Below, one piece after another: positions 37,736 to 48,256 of a DNA stretch of 50,284 nt. The translations under genes and the position numbers were made by a program. The notes beneath the pieces are model-generated. The model saw nothing but the letters and a program-made list of their open reading frames with translations. It had not been told where the DNA came from and searched no databases. Numbering within the stretch: position 1 is the first letter of the stretch; the number at the start of each line of letters is the position of its first letter. The stretch comes from Blastococcus tunisiensis (GTDB taxonomy: Bacteria; Actinomycetota; Actinomycetes; Mycobacteriales; Geodermatophilaceae): NCBI RefSeq assembly GCF_900112815.1, contig NZ_FOND01000028.1:1-50284 (forward strand), given 5' to 3'.

Positions 37736-38703
37736 GCGACCGGGCGCCCCTGGGCGGGAACAGCGGAACGGACGGCCGCTCGGGTGCGGTGGACGTGCGG
37801 ACGGCCGAGGCGCCGCCCTCGCCGATCGCCCCGGTCCCGGAGGTGCCCGAACGCCAGCGGCGGCGGGTCTGGAAGCGACGCCGGGGCACCGGCCGGCCGA
37901 ACGTGCTAGCGGGCGTGCTGGCCACGATCTGGCTGATCGTCGTCGCCGTCCCGCTGTACTTCCTGGTGTCGGCGAGCTTCCGCACCCGGGCCGACTACCT
38001 GTCCGACAACCCGCTGGCCCCGCCGCCGGAGCCGACGCTGGAGAACTACGCGACGGTCCTCACCGGCGACTTCCCGACCTACCTGCTCAACACGCTGATC
38101 GTCACGATCGCGACGATCGCCATCGTGGTCGCGCTCACCGTGCCGGCCGCCTACGCCGTGGCGCGCAACGCGGGCAGGATCGTGCAGCGCGGCTTCTCGC
38201 TCATGCTCGTCGGGCTGGCCATCCCGGCGCAGGCGGCGATCATCCCCGTCTACCTGATGATCACCCAGCTGCGCCTGTACGACACCCTCTTGGCGATCAT
38301 CCTGCCGACGGCGGCGTTCGCGATGCCGGTGGCGCTCCTGGTCATGACCAACAGCCTGCGCGACATCCCCCGCGAGCTGTACGAGGCGCAGACCCTCGAC
38401 GGCGCCGGACCGTTCAAGGCGCTGCGCCACCTGGTGCTCCCGCTGGCCAAGCCGGCCATCACCACCGTGGCGGTGTTCACCTCGCTCACCGCCTGGAACG
38501 GCTTCCTGTTCCCCCTGGTGCTGACCCAGTCCGTCGACACCCGCGTGCTCACCCTCGGCCTCTGGGACTACCAGGGCCAGTTCGGGACGAACGTGCCCGC
38601 GCTGCTGGCCGCCGTGACGCTCTCGGTCATCCCGATCTTCGTCCTGTACCTGTTCGGTCGCCGGTACCTGCTCAGCGGCCTGACCGCCGGTGCCGGCAAG
38701 TAG
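37732..38703 (+). CDS. Sugar ABC transporter permease (MalG-like)
   Basis: A 323-residue membrane protein. It has a ~55-residue hydrophilic N-terminal segment ending in RRRVWKRRRG, then six membrane helices. The EAA loop is LYEAQTLDGAGPFKALRHLVLPL. The GTG overlaps the first permease stop and is preceded by AGGAGGG. It pairs with the upstream permease. Confidence 0.92.
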   Translation: MSDRAPLGGNSGTDGRSGAVDVRTAEAPPSPIAPVPEVPERQRRRVWKRRRGTGRPNVLAGVLATIWLIVVAVPLYFLVSASFRTRADYLSDNPLAPPPEPTLENYATVLTGDFPTYLLNTLIVTIATIAIVVALTVPAAYAVARNAGRIVQRGFSLMLVGLAIPAQAAIIPVYLMITQLRLYDTLLAIILPTAAFAMPVALLVMTNSLRDIPRELYEAQTLDGAGPFKALRHLVLPLAKPAITTVAVFTSLTAWNGFLFPLVLTQSVDTRVLTLGLWDYQGQFGTNVPALLAAVTLSVIPIFVLYLFGRRYLLSGLTAGAGK

Positions 38704-38731
38704 CCCGGCCCGCCCCGTCGAGAGGAACCCC

Positions 38732-39808
<1,077 letters not shown>

Positions 39809-39841
39809 CCCGCACGGGGGAGGGCGGTGGCGGAGGCTCCC

Positions 39842-39847
39842 TAGACT
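39842..39847 (+). promoter_or_regulatory. Candidate -10 element for aroH-cmk-der
   Basis: TAGACT, the same hexamer as before ald, lies 52 bases before the aroH ATG. No clear -35 is visible. Confidence 0.35.
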
Positions 39848-39898
39848 CGCTCGAAGGGCCCGGCGATCCGGGCACTGCAATCGATCGAGGAGAAGTGC

Positions 39899-40261
39899 AT
39901 GGCCGTCCGAGCCATCCGGGGTGCGACGCAGGTCGACGCCGACGACCGGGAGCAGGTGCTCGAGGCCACCCGCGAGCTGGTCAGCGCGGTGATGGAGCGC
40001 AACCGGCTCGACCGGGACGACGTGATCAGCATCCTGTTCACGGCGACGCCGGACCTGGTCTCGGAGTTCCCGGCGCTGGCCGCCCGCGAGCTCGGCTTCG
40101 GTGACGTGCCGCTGATGTGCGCCTCGGAGATCGCCGTCCCGCACGCCCTGCCCCGGGTGCTGCGGTTGATGGCGCACGTGGAGAGCGATGCGCCGCGCAG
40201 CGAGATCCAGCACGTGTACCTGCGCGGCGCCGTCGCCCTGCGCAAGGACATCGCCCAGTGA
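39899..40261 (+). CDS. aroH: Chorismate mutase, AroH type
   Basis: A 120-residue monofunctional chorismate mutase converting chorismate to prephenate for Phe and Tyr synthesis. Arg7, Cys74, Glu77, Arg89 and Tyr107 correspond to the Bacillus subtilis active-site set R7, C75, E78, R90 and Y108. The [20 protein letters not shown] opening is typical. ATG follows GAGGAGA. It overlaps cmk as GTGA. Confidence 0.93.
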   Translation: MAVRAIRGATQVDADDREQVLEATRELVSAVMERNRLDRDDVISILFTATPDLVSEFPALAARELGFGDVPLMCASEIAVPHALPRVLRLMAHVESDAPRSEIQHVYLRGAVALRKDIAQ

Positions 40262-41001
40262 GCGAGCGCCAGCGAGCGGACACCACTGGGCTGGGCGATC
40301 GCGCAGTGACCGGCGGGTTCACCGGCCAGATCACCCTCGACGGGCCCTCCGGCACGGGCAAGTCCAGCGTGGCCCGAGGCGTCGCGGCGCGGCTGGGCGC
40401 GGCCTACCTGGACACCGGGGCCATGTACCGGGCGGCCACCGTCGCCGTCCTGGACGCGGGGGTCGGTCTGGACGACGAGATCGCCGTGGCGCGTGCCGTC
40501 ACCGGCGCCCGGATCGAGGTCGGCACCGACGCGGGGACGGAGGTGGTCCGCGTCGACGGCGTCGACGTGGCCGAGCGCATCCGCGGTGCCGAGGTGACGC
40601 GCGCGGTGTCGCCCGTGTCCGCCGTCCCGGCCGTCCGCCGGCACCTGGTCGCGCAGCAGCGGGACCTGGTCGCCGAGGCCGACGCCGTGGTGGTCGAGGG
40701 CCGCGACATCGGCACCGTCGTCCTCCCGGACGCGACCCTCAAGATCTACCTGACCGCGGCGCCCGAGGTCCGTGCCCAGCGGCGGGCCGGTCAGCTCGGG
40801 GTGACCGATCCCGACAAGATCGCCGCTCTGGCGCAGGACCTGCGCCGCCGCGACGAGTACGACAGCAGCCGGGCCGACAGCCCGCTGCGACCGGCGGCGG
40901 ACGCCGTCGTCGTGGACAGCACCGACCTCGACCAGCAGGGCGTCGTCGCCAGGATCGTGGAGCTCGCGGCGTCGACCGTCGGGGCAGGGGAGCGGGCATG
41001 A
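40258..41001 (+). CDS. cmk: Cytidylate kinase
   Basis: A 247-residue kinase phosphorylating CMP and dCMP. Walker A is GPSGTGKSS (29-37). [21 protein letters not shown] and [23 protein letters not shown] are typical. GTG at 40258 overlaps the aroH stop and has aagga ten bases upstream; the GTG at 40306 would give 231 residues, nearer the family norm. It overlaps der as ATGA. The cmk-der pair follows Rv1712-Rv1713. Confidence 0.92.
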   Translation: MSERQRADTTGLGDRAVTGGFTGQITLDGPSGTGKSSVARGVAARLGAAYLDTGAMYRAATVAVLDAGVGLDDEIAVARAVTGARIEVGTDAGTEVVRVDGVDVAERIRGAEVTRAVSPVSAVPAVRRHLVAQQRDLVAEADAVVVEGRDIGTVVLPDATLKIYLTAAPEVRAQRRAGQLGVTDPDKIAALAQDLRRRDEYDSSRADSPLRPAADAVVVDSTDLDQQGVVARIVELAASTVGAGERA

Positions 41002-42344
41002 GCGAGGACCAGAGCGGGCCGCTGCCCGTCGTCGCGATCGTGGGCCGGCCCAACGTCGGCAAGTCGACGCTGGTCAACCGGTTCCTCGGCCGGCGTGCCG
41101 CCGTCGTCCAGGACGTCCCCGGCGTCACCCGCGACCGGATCAGCTACGAGGCGCTGTGGAACGGCAAGCGGTTCACCGTCGTCGACACCGGCGGCTGGGA
41201 CCCGAAGGCGGCCGGGCTGGGCGGGGCGATCAGCCGCCAGGCCGAGTACGCCATGAAGACCGCCGACGTCATCGTCTTCGTCGTCGACAGCCAGGTCGGG
41301 GCCACCGACACCGACCTCGCCGCCGCGCGCATCCTCCGGCGCAGCGACCGCCCGGTGATCCTGGTGGCCAACAAGGTCGACGACGAGCGCAGCGAGGCCA
41401 ACGTCGCCGAGCTCTGGTCGCTGGGCATGGGGGAGCCGCAGCCGGTGAGCGCCCTGCACGGCCGCTCCAGCGGCGACCTGCTCGACCTCGTGCTTGAGGC
41501 GATGCCCGATGCGCCCCGGGAGCAGGAGGAGGAGGGCGGCCCGCGCCGGGTGGCGCTGGTCGGCCGGCCGAACGTCGGCAAGTCCAGCCTGATCAACCGG
41601 CTGGCCAAGGAGGAGCGCTCGGTCGTCGACTCCGTCGCCGGGACGACGGTGGACCCGGTGGACTCGATCGTCACCCTCGGCGGCGAGGAGTGGAAGTTCG
41701 TCGACACCGCCGGCCTGCGCCGCAAGGTCAACACCGCCAGCGGCATGGAGTACTACGCCAGCCTGCGCACCGAGGCCGCGATCCAGGCCGCCGAGGTGGC
41801 CGTCGTCCTCCTGGCCGCCGACGAGGTGATCAGCGAGCAGGACCAGCGGGTGATCAGCCAGGTCGTCGACGCCGGCCGCGCGCTGGTGATCGCGATCAAC
41901 AAGTGGGACACCCTCGACGAGGACCGGCACTACCAGCTGGAGAAGGAGATCGAGCGCGAGCTGGCCCGGGTGCGCTGGGCGACCCGCGTGAACATCTCGG
42001 CCAGCACCGGGCGCGGCGTGAACAAGCTCGCCGGCCACCTGCGTGCCGCGCTGGCGTCGTGGGAGTCGCGGGTGCCGACGGCGGAGCTCAACACCTTCGT
42101 CCGGGCGCTGGTCCAGGAGACGCCGCCGCCGGCGCGCGGCGGGCGGGCGCCGAAGATCAAGTACGTGACCCAGGCCGACGTCCGGCCGCCGCGGTTCGTG
42201 GTCTTCTCCACCGGCTTCCTGGAGGCCGGGTACCGCCGGTTCCTCGAGCGCAAGCTGCGCGAGCGCTGGGGCTTCGAGGGCACGCCGATCGAGGTGTCGG
42301 TCAAGGTCCGCGAGGGCCGGGGGAGCGACCGGCCGAAGGGCTGA
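40998..42344 (+). CDS. der: GTPase Der (EngA)
   Basis: A 448-residue double GTPase for 50S ribosome assembly. The first G domain has [15 protein letters not shown] and NKVD; the second has [17 protein letters not shown] and NKWD. The C-terminal KH-like domain ends with [42 protein letters not shown]. The ATG overlaps the cmk stop. A small dyad lies right after its stop. Confidence 0.96.
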   Translation: MSEDQSGPLPVVAIVGRPNVGKSTLVNRFLGRRAAVVQDVPGVTRDRISYEALWNGKRFTVVDTGGWDPKAAGLGGAISRQAEYAMKTADVIVFVVDSQVGATDTDLAAARILRRSDRPVILVANKVDDERSEANVAELWSLGMGEPQPVSALHGRSSGDLLDLVLEAMPDAPREQEEEGGPRRVALVGRPNVGKSSLINRLAKEERSVVDSVAGTTVDPVDSIVTLGGEEWKFVDTAGLRRKVNTASGMEYYASLRTEAAIQAAEVAVVLLAADEVISEQDQRVISQVVDAGRALVIAINKWDTLDEDRHYQLEKEIERELARVRWATRVNISASTGRGVNKLAGHLRAALASWESRVPTAELNTFVRALVQETPPPARGGRAPKIKYVTQADVRPPRFVVFSTGFLEAGYRRFLERKLRERWGFEGTPIEVSVKVREGRGSDRPKG

Positions 42345-42359
42345 GACGGGTCGCCCGTC
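42345..42359. terminator. Possible bidirectional terminator between der and the MMPL gene
   Basis: GACGGG, a TCG loop and CCCGTC form a 6-base stem between two convergent genes, overlapping the MMPL stop. There is no T tract, so it is weak. Confidence 0.35.
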
Positions 42360-44517
42360 ACTGCCCGGGGCGGACGTCCTGGGTGGTGTCCCGGTCGCTC
42401 CGTGGCGTGGGCACCAGCGCGGCCTCCCTGCCGGAACGGCGGGCGTACCCCGGCTCGTCCCGGCGCTGGGCGAGGCTGCTCGGCCACCACATGTGCCGGC
42501 CGACGTCGAGGTTCAGCGCGGTGACGAGGACGGACCGGACGACGATGGTGTCGGGGAGCACCCCGAGCGCGACCGCGATGCCCAGCTGGGTGAGGAAGGT
42601 CAGCGGCAGCGTGCCGAGCACCGAGAAGGTCGCCGCCAGGACGAACCCGGCGGACGTGATCACCCCACCGGTGGCCGCCAGCCCGATCAGTGCCGCCCGC
42701 CGGGTGCCGTGGTCGAACGCCTCCTCCCGCACCCGGGTCATCAGGAAGATGTTGTAGTCGATGCCGAGCGCGACGAGGAACACGAAGACGAACAGCGGGA
42801 AGGAGCTGTCGGTCGCGCTGACGTCGAGCGCCCAGTCGAAGATGAGCGCACTGATCCCGAGCGCGGCGCCGAAGGAGAGCACCACGGTCGCGACGAGGAT
42901 CAGCGGCGCGACCAGGGCCCGCAGCAGCACGCCCAGCACGGCCAGCACCACGAGCATGATCAGCGGGATGATCACCTGGTTGTCGCGCTGGCTGGCGGTC
43001 TGGACGTCGAGGTTGATGGCGGTGTTGCCGCCCACCAGTGCCTCGCCGTCCCCCACCTCGTCGAGCTCCGAGCGGAGCGAGCGGACGGTGTCGTAGGCGG
43101 TGTCGCTGTCGCCGGCGTCCGCCAGCGACGCCTCGATCAGTGCCTGATCGCCGGTGACGCGAGGCTCCTCGACCTCGCCGACGCCGTCGTTCGCGGCCAC
43201 CGCGCTCGCCACCTCGTCGGCCGTGTCGGCGCCGGTGAGGACGTACACCGGGTTGCCCGCGGCGGCGGGGAAGTGTTCCAGCGCGACCTGCTCGCCGGCG
43301 ACTGACTCGGGGGTCCCGCGGAACGAGTCGGCCTGGGTGAGGCCTTTCGCGTTGAGGCCGAACAGGCCGAGGCAGGCCACCAGCAGCAGCCCGCTCGTGA
43401 CCACCCAGACCACCCGGGGGCGTGGCTGGATCATGCTCCCGACCCGCGACCACACGCCGGTGGCGCTCGGCTCGGGGCTGCCCAGGGCCGGGCGCACCGG
43501 CCAGAACACCCAGCGCCCGCAGATGACCAGCAACGCCGGGAGCAGGGTCATGAGCACCACGAGGGTCACGCCGACGCCGATGGCGGCGACCGGTCCCAGG
43601 CCACGGGTGGAGTTCATGTCCGCGGCCAGCAGGCACAGCATCCCGAGGATCACCGTGCCGCCGCTGGCCAGCACCGCCGGCCCGGCGCGGTGGACCGCCT
43701 CCGTCATGGCCTCGTGCCGGTCGCCGTGCAGCCGCAGTTCCTCGCGGTAGCGGGCGACGAGCAGCAACGCGTAGTCGGTGCCGGCGCCGACGACGAGGAC
43801 GGTGAGGATGCTCGCGCTCTGGGCGTTGACGGTGAGGTCGGCGTACCGGGCGAGCAGGTAGATGAGCGCCTGCGAGCAGAAGAGCGCGACCACCGCCGAG
43901 AAGATCGGCAGGATCCAGAGGACCGGGCTGCGGTAGGTGAACAGCAGGATGAGGATGACGACGCCCAGGGCCGCGAAGAGCAGCGTGCCGTCGATGCCCT
44001 CGAAGGCCTCCGACGAGTCCGCCGCCTGGCCCGCGGGTCCGGCGACGTAGACGTCCAGCCCGTCCGGTGCGTCCGCCGCCTCCGTGCGCAGGTCCTCGGC
44101 CAGCGGCGCGATCGCCTCCCATCCGTCGGGCCCGCCGTTCAGCGGCACGACGAGCTGGGCCGCCTGCCCGTCCTCGGAGGGGATCGGCCCGACGACCTCG
44201 CCGTCCAGGCCGTCCATGCGGCTGAAGGCCGCAGCGTCCTGCGCGACGGCGTCCAGGTCCGCTGCGGTGAGTCCGTCGGCCCGCTCGTAGACGACGACGG
44301 CGGGGACGACGTCGGGGTCGGAGCCGAGGGCGACCTGCTGCTCGAGGGCGAGCGTCGACTCCGCGTCGCCGGGCAGCCAGGACGAGATCTCGTTCTCCTG
44401 CTGGTCGGTGAGGCCCGCGGCCAGGGGGGCGGCGAGCGCCGCCAGCACCAGCCAGAGGACGAGGACGACCCACTTCAGCCGTGGATGGCTCACGCGCGAC
44501 GCGAACGACCTGCCCAT
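42358..44517 (-). CDS. MMPL family RND transporter
   Basis: A 719-residue exporter of the MmpL-like RND class. There are twelve membrane helices in two repeats: one N-terminal helix, an outside loop, a five-helix block, then the same again. The helix-4 proton-relay motif is visible as GAGTDYALLLVARYREEL in the first half and LGIDYNIFLMTRVREEA in the second. The family exports lipids, siderophores or drugs. ATG at 44517 follows GGAGGT. No accessory MmpS or regulator is next to it, so its cargo is open. Confidence 0.9.
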   Translation of the reverse strand: MGRSFASRVSHPRLKWVVLVLWLVLAALAAPLAAGLTDQQENEISSWLPGDAESTLALEQQVALGSDPDVVPAVVVYERADGLTAADLDAVAQDAAAFSRMDGLDGEVVGPIPSEDGQAAQLVVPLNGGPDGWEAIAPLAEDLRTEAADAPDGLDVYVAGPAGQAADSSEAFEGIDGTLLFAALGVVILILLFTYRSPVLWILPIFSAVVALFCSQALIYLLARYADLTVNAQSASILTVLVVGAGTDYALLLVARYREELRLHGDRHEAMTEAVHRAGPAVLASGGTVILGMLCLLAADMNSTRGLGPVAAIGVGVTLVVLMTLLPALLVICGRWVFWPVRPALGSPEPSATGVWSRVGSMIQPRPRVVWVVTSGLLLVACLGLFGLNAKGLTQADSFRGTPESVAGEQVALEHFPAAAGNPVYVLTGADTADEVASAVAANDGVGEVEEPRVTGDQALIEASLADAGDSDTAYDTVRSLRSELDEVGDGEALVGGNTAINLDVQTASQRDNQVIIPLIMLVVLAVLGVLLRALVAPLILVATVVLSFGAALGISALIFDWALDVSATDSSFPLFVFVFLVALGIDYNIFLMTRVREEAFDHGTRRAALIGLAATGGVITSAGFVLAATFSVLGTLPLTFLTQLGIAVALGVLPDTIVVRSVLVTALNLDVGRHMWWPSSLAQRRDEPGYARRSGREAALVPTPRSDRDTTQDVRPGQ

Positions 44518-44673
44518 GATGAGACCTCCGGCACCCCGGTCGATGCCTGCTCGGCGATGGCGAGATCCGCGCGCATGACGCTAGCCACGGGTCTCGACGG
44601 CTGTCATTGCGTTAAGACGCGGCAGGGCCGCAGAACTGAGCGGGGGCCGCGCGAGACGCGCCGGAGGGTGCGG

Positions 44674-44679
44674 TAATCT
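44674..44679 (+). promoter_or_regulatory. Candidate -10 element for tRNA-Pro
   Basis: TAATCT, a good TAnnnT match, lies 52 bases before the tRNA in the divergent gap with the MMPL gene. No clear -35. Confidence 0.35.
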
Positions 44680-44731
44680 GCCGGGGCGGCCATCGCGCCA
44701 CCCGGAGATGTCCGGGCGGGCCGACGGCGCG

Positions 44732-44805
<74 letters not shown>

Positions 44806-44818
44806 CAGAGCAGGGCCA

Positions 44819-44849
44819 GGGGCCGTCCGGAGGAGTTCCGGGCGGCCCC
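44819..44849 (+). terminator. Hairpin terminator after tRNA-Pro
   Basis: GGGGCCGTCCGGA pairs with TCCGGGCGGCCCC over 13 bases, with one G-U pair and a GGAGT loop. It starts 13 bases after the tRNA. There is no T run, as is usual in high-GC actinobacteria. Confidence 0.75.
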
Positions 44850-44909
44850 GACTGCTGTCCCGGCGACGTCTCCTTCGCGCTGCGCCGCCCGGACGTCGAT
44901 GATCGTGGG

Positions 44910-45035
44910 GTGGACGTGCGGGAGGTCGCCGAGGAGCTCTACGGACTGCCGCCCGAGGAGTTCATCGCCGTCCGCGACGCCCGGCGGAAGGAGACGCGCA
45001 CCGACGGTGACCGGGACCTGGCCCGGCGTCGTGGA
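44910..45035 (+). pseudogene. N-terminal remnant of a conserved actinobacterial hypothetical protein
   Basis: In this frame the sequence reads VDVREVAEELYGLPPEEF then IAVRDARRKETRTDGDRDLARR. It closely resembles the start of a hypothetical protein I recall as widespread in actinobacteria (pattern LYALPPEEFTAARDARAKEARAAGDRELA). After about 42 residues the resemblance stops and the frame runs into the next gene. I take it as the stub of a deleted gene. Confidence 0.5.
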
Positions 45036-45102
45036 GGGAGGGGTCCTGACGGACTCCTCCCTCCTCGCGCCTGCGACGGGGCCGCCTGCGAGGGTGGGAC
45101 GC

Positions 45103-45990
45103 ATGCGGGTTCTCGTGGCCGGATGGTTCAGCTTCGACGAGGTCATCGCCACGATCGGCGACGAGCTCGGCGCCGACACGGTCGCCGACTGGCTGACCGA
45201 TCTCGGCGTCCCCTTCGACGTCGCTGAGGCGCCCTACCTGGGGACCGGCGTGGACTGGCGCGAGGTCGATCCGGCCGACTACACCCACCTGGTCTTCGTC
45301 AGCGGCCCGGTCAGCGACGAGCCGCTGCTCCGCGAGCTCTGTGCCGCGTTCGAGGGCTCGCAGCGGTGGGCGATCAACGTCTCGGTCGTCGACGGGATCG
45401 GCCGGGGGCTGTTCCACCAGGTGTGGGAGCGGGACGCCCCGGACGTCGCCCGCCCGGACCTCGCCATCGAGCGCCCGGACGGGCGCGGCGAGGACGGCCG
45501 GGAGCGGCCGGTGGTCGCCGTGGCCTTCGCGCCCGCACAGGGGGAGTACGGCGACCGCAGCCGGTCCGAGCAGGTCCGCGAACACCTCGAGGAGTGGCTG
45601 GCCTCCCGCCGGCTCCCCTGGTTCGAGCTCACCATGGACCTGTACGAGAAGCCCCACCGCCGGGAGCCGGACCAGGTGGAGGCGCTGATCCGGCGGGCCG
45701 ACGTCGTCCTCAGCATGCGCCTGCACGCGCTCGTCCTGGGCCTGAAGCACGGCAGGCCGGTGATCGCCGTCGACGCCGTCGCGGGCGGTGCCAAGGTCAC
45801 GGCCCAGGCCGGAGCCCTCGGCTGGCCCGTCGTGCTGGCCGGGGAGGACCTCACGGCCGGAGCGTTGGACGCGGCGCTGGACCGCTGCCTGTCCGGGGAC
45901 GCCGCGGATGCGGTCGCCGCCGCGGTGGACCGGGGGACCGCGGGCAACGCCATCGCCCGGGACTGGCTCAGCCGGCAGCTGCGGAGCTGA
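45103..45990 (+). CDS. Polysaccharide pyruvyl transferase family protein
   Basis: A 295-residue protein with a GT-B-like, two-domain pattern: MRVLVAGWFSFDEVIATIGDELGADTVADWL at the start and RRADVVLSMRLHALVLGLKHGRPVIAVDAVAGGAKV near the end. The latter is the R-x-H signature of the pyruvyl transferase family (PF04230). Such enzymes add ketal pyruvate to surface glycans. ATG at 45103 follows gagggtggg; the frame is open further upstream over the remnant, but without homology-like sequence. It stands isolated, not in a glycan cluster. Confidence 0.78.
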   Translation: MRVLVAGWFSFDEVIATIGDELGADTVADWLTDLGVPFDVAEAPYLGTGVDWREVDPADYTHLVFVSGPVSDEPLLRELCAAFEGSQRWAINVSVVDGIGRGLFHQVWERDAPDVARPDLAIERPDGRGEDGRERPVVAVAFAPAQGEYGDRSRSEQVREHLEEWLASRRLPWFELTMDLYEKPHRREPDQVEALIRRADVVLSMRLHALVLGLKHGRPVIAVDAVAGGAKVTAQAGALGWPVVLAGEDLTAGALDAALDRCLSGDAADAVAAAVDRGTAGNAIARDWLSRQLRS

Positions 45991-46194
45991 CCCCGGGGAG
46001 AGGGCGGTGCGCGCGGCGGAGAACCGGTCCGCCAGCTCCCTGGTCACCGGGCGTCGGGCCGCCAGCGCCGCCGGCAACCGGCGGACCAGTCCGGCGAGGG
46101 CCGACCGTGCCGACGGATCGGTGATCGCCCGCACCGCCGGCCGCGCCGTTCCGGACCTGGCGTGTTCGGCGTCTCGTCGGTCGCGGTGCTCTCC
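45991..46194 (-). pseudogene. Possible C-terminal remnant of a glycosyltransferase-like gene
   Basis: The minus frame reads VRAITDPSARSALAGLVRRL, then PAALAARRPVTRELADRFSAART, with coding-like composition. It resembles the C-terminal tail of actinobacterial family-2 glycosyltransferases (the LPxALxxRRPV pattern). There is no upstream catalytic domain, since a stop lies at 46195-46197. This is a tentative reading. Confidence 0.3.
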
Positions 46195-46466
46195 TCACCG
46201 GGGTCACCGGAGGGACACGCTCGCCCTCTCCCGTCGGTCGGTCGCTCGTGCAGGCCGGGTGTCGGTCACCGGGCCTCGCGCGGGCGGTGACGGTCCCGGA
46301 CCCACCCGTCGCGACGGCCGCCGCGCGCGGGTTCCGGGGCGATGGCCTCCGGCTCGGCTCTCCTACGAGGACCGCGGTGACCCGGGCACGTAGGGTCGCA
46401 GGGGTGGTGGGCACCCCTGCCACCTGCGCGTCAGGCAGCCGGCGCGTCGAGCGCGACGGGTTCTGC
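46195..46466. other. Non-coding stretch before the TIGR02587-like gene
   Basis: No gene is seen. TAGGGT at about 46393-46398 may be a -10 element for the downstream membrane-protein gene, whose start is uncertain within this stretch. Confidence 0.4.
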
Positions 46467-47375
46467 GTGGACACTCGGCACGGTCCCGAAGCAGGGACGA
46501 CCGACGTCTCGTCCCGGCGGGCCGAGCGACCCGGCCGGGCCGCGACGGCGGCCGGAACGCGCCCGGCGGACTCGGCCCCGACTGAGCGCCGGGAGACCCT
46601 GCGGGGAGTCGGTCGCGCGTTCGGCGGCGCACTGCTCTTCGCACTGCCGATGCTGATGACCATGGAACTGTGGCGGTTGGGCCACACGGTCGACCGGTGG
46701 CGGCTCGCGCTCCTGGTGGTGGCGACCGCTCTCCTCGTCCTCGGACTGGTCCGGATCGTCGGGGCAGGGACCGGTGGCACCGGGTTCACCGGCCACCTGG
46801 TCGACACCGGCATCGCACTCCTCGTCGCGGCCGTCGCAGCGGCGGTCGTGCTCACCGTGCTGGCCGTCGTGAACCCGGTCCGTGACTGGCACGACGCCGT
46901 GTCGGTCATCGCCATCGAGACCCTGCCCGCCGCGATCGGTGCCTCCTACGCGCGCAGCCAACTGGGGGAGGGGAGCCACAAGGGCGAGGTGTCCGGATAC
47001 CCGCACGAGCTGTTCCTCATGGCCGCAGGCGCGGTCGTCCTCGCCGCCAACATCGCGCCGACGGAGGAGGTCGTGCTGCTGGCGGCCATGATGAGCGAGT
47101 TCCACACCGTCGCGTTGATCCTGGTGAGCGTCGCGATGATGCACGCATTCGTCTACTCGGTGGGCTTCAAAGGACAGGAGAACGCCGACCGCCCCGTGCG
47201 TGCCTTCCTGACGCTGACCGTCGTGGGCTACGTCATCGCGATGGCGATCTCGGCCTACGTGCTCTGGACGTTCGGCCGCTTCGACGGGGCGGGCCTCGCC
47301 GCGGCCGTGTCCGAGACGGTCGTCCTCGCGCTCCCTGCCAGCCTCGGCGCCGCCGCGGCGCGTCTGATCCTGTGA
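46467..47375 (+). CDS. TIGR02587 family membrane protein
   Basis: About 302 residues with seven or eight hydrophobic helices. The motif region IETLPAAIGASYARSQLGEG and the stretch AGAVVLAANIAPTEEVVLLAAMMS fit TIGR02587, an uncharacterised integral membrane family paired with TIGR02588. The ~42 residues before RRETLRGVGRAF are hydrophilic. The start is unsure: GTG at 46467 gives a usual length, while GTG at 46377 has GAGGA upstream and GTGs at 46404-46407 sit behind a TAGGGT box. The TIGR02588 partner starts 15 bases after its stop. Confidence 0.8.
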   Translation: MDTRHGPEAGTTDVSSRRAERPGRAATAAGTRPADSAPTERRETLRGVGRAFGGALLFALPMLMTMELWRLGHTVDRWRLALLVVATALLVLGLVRIVGAGTGGTGFTGHLVDTGIALLVAAVAAAVVLTVLAVVNPVRDWHDAVSVIAIETLPAAIGASYARSQLGEGSHKGEVSGYPHELFLMAAGAVVLAANIAPTEEVVLLAAMMSEFHTVALILVSVAMMHAFVYSVGFKGQENADRPVRAFLTLTVVGYVIAMAISAYVLWTFGRFDGAGLAAAVSETVVLALPASLGAAAARLIL

Positions 47376-47389
47376 GGAGGAGAACCCGG

Positions 47390-47806
47390 ATGAGCCGATC
47401 GCAGGACGGCGGATCCCGGCCGCACCCGGCGGCCGACGCCAGCAGGGGGGAGTACCTCCTGGGCGGGCTGGGGAGCGTGCTCATCGTCGCCCTGCTGGCC
47501 TTCCTGACCTACCAGGCCCTGACGCCCCGAGAGTCCGGACCGGAGCTGACGGTGACCGTGACGTCGATCGAACCGGCCCCAGCGGGCCATGCCGTCCACT
47601 TCCGGGTCCTCAACAGCGGCGGCCGGACGGCCGAGCAGGTGCACGTCTCCGGAACGCTCACCCGTGGTGGGCAGCAGGTCGGGGAGTCCACGGCCACGGT
47701 GGCCTACGTCCCGCCGGAGAGCCGGCGGGACGGGGTGCTCCTCTTCTCCCGCGACCCGCGGGACGGCGACCTGGCGGTCGCCGCAACCGGCTACGTCCTG
47801 CCCTGA
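47390..47806 (+). CDS. TIGR02588 family protein
   Basis: A 138-residue protein. A hydrophilic N-terminal ~28 residues is followed by one membrane helix at about 28-48 (EYLLGGLGSVLIVALLAFLTYQAL). An outside Ig-like beta domain (ELTVTVTSIEPAPAGHAVHFRVLNSGGRTAEQVHVSGTL and on) completes it. This matches TIGR02588, always found next to TIGR02587; the pair has no known function. The ATG follows GAGGAGGAGAA, an excellent ribosome site. Confidence 0.83.
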   Translation: MSRSQDGGSRPHPAADASRGEYLLGGLGSVLIVALLAFLTYQALTPRESGPELTVTVTSIEPAPAGHAVHFRVLNSGGRTAEQVHVSGTLTRGGQQVGESTATVAYVPPESRRDGVLLFSRDPRDGDLAVAATGYVLP

Positions 47807-47970
47807 CCGCTCCCCGGCCGTGCCGGGGGACCGTCCTGGAGCAGCGTCCGGACGCGCCAAGAACCGTTATCCCCAACACCGACGCGGAGCGGCGAAGGGC
47901 GGCTGACGGCAGCAGCAACCACGGGACCCGGTCGGTGCAGACAGGTCGGGGGCGACACCGATGCGTCCGG

Positions 47971-48174
47971 TCAGCCCGGGGCGAGCCGGGCGCACTCCGG
48001 GCAGGGGTCGGGCGAACCGAGCCCCCGGGGACCGCTCCACTTTCCCTGGACCACGCCGACCGAGGTGCCGCAGATCGCCGCCCACGGCGCCGGCAGGTCC
48101 GCCGTCTCGGCGAGCACGGCGTGCGCCCGCCCGGTGCTCTGGTCCCGCCCGGCCGCGTGGTCGCTGCTGCTCAT
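47971..48174 (-). CDS. Small hypothetical protein with C-x2-C end
   Basis: A 67-residue frame beginning MSSSDHAAGRDQ and ending with ICGTSVGVVQGKW then PDPCPECARLAPG. Three cysteines, two in CPEC, could bind a metal. Similar small Cys-containing proteins occur in actinobacteria. The ribosome site (GGAGG) is too close to this ATG, so the ATG at 48204 may be used. Reality is moderately supported by composition only. Confidence 0.45.
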   Translation of the reverse strand: MSSSDHAAGRDQSTGRAHAVLAETADLPAPWAAICGTSVGVVQGKWSGPRGLGSPDPCPECARLAPG

Positions 48175-48256
48175 GCCTCCATGATCGCGCGGACCGCCGA
48201 GCACCGTGGCGCCGCCGCTGCCGGAGCCTCCAGGCGGTAGGACCGTGGAAATCGCC

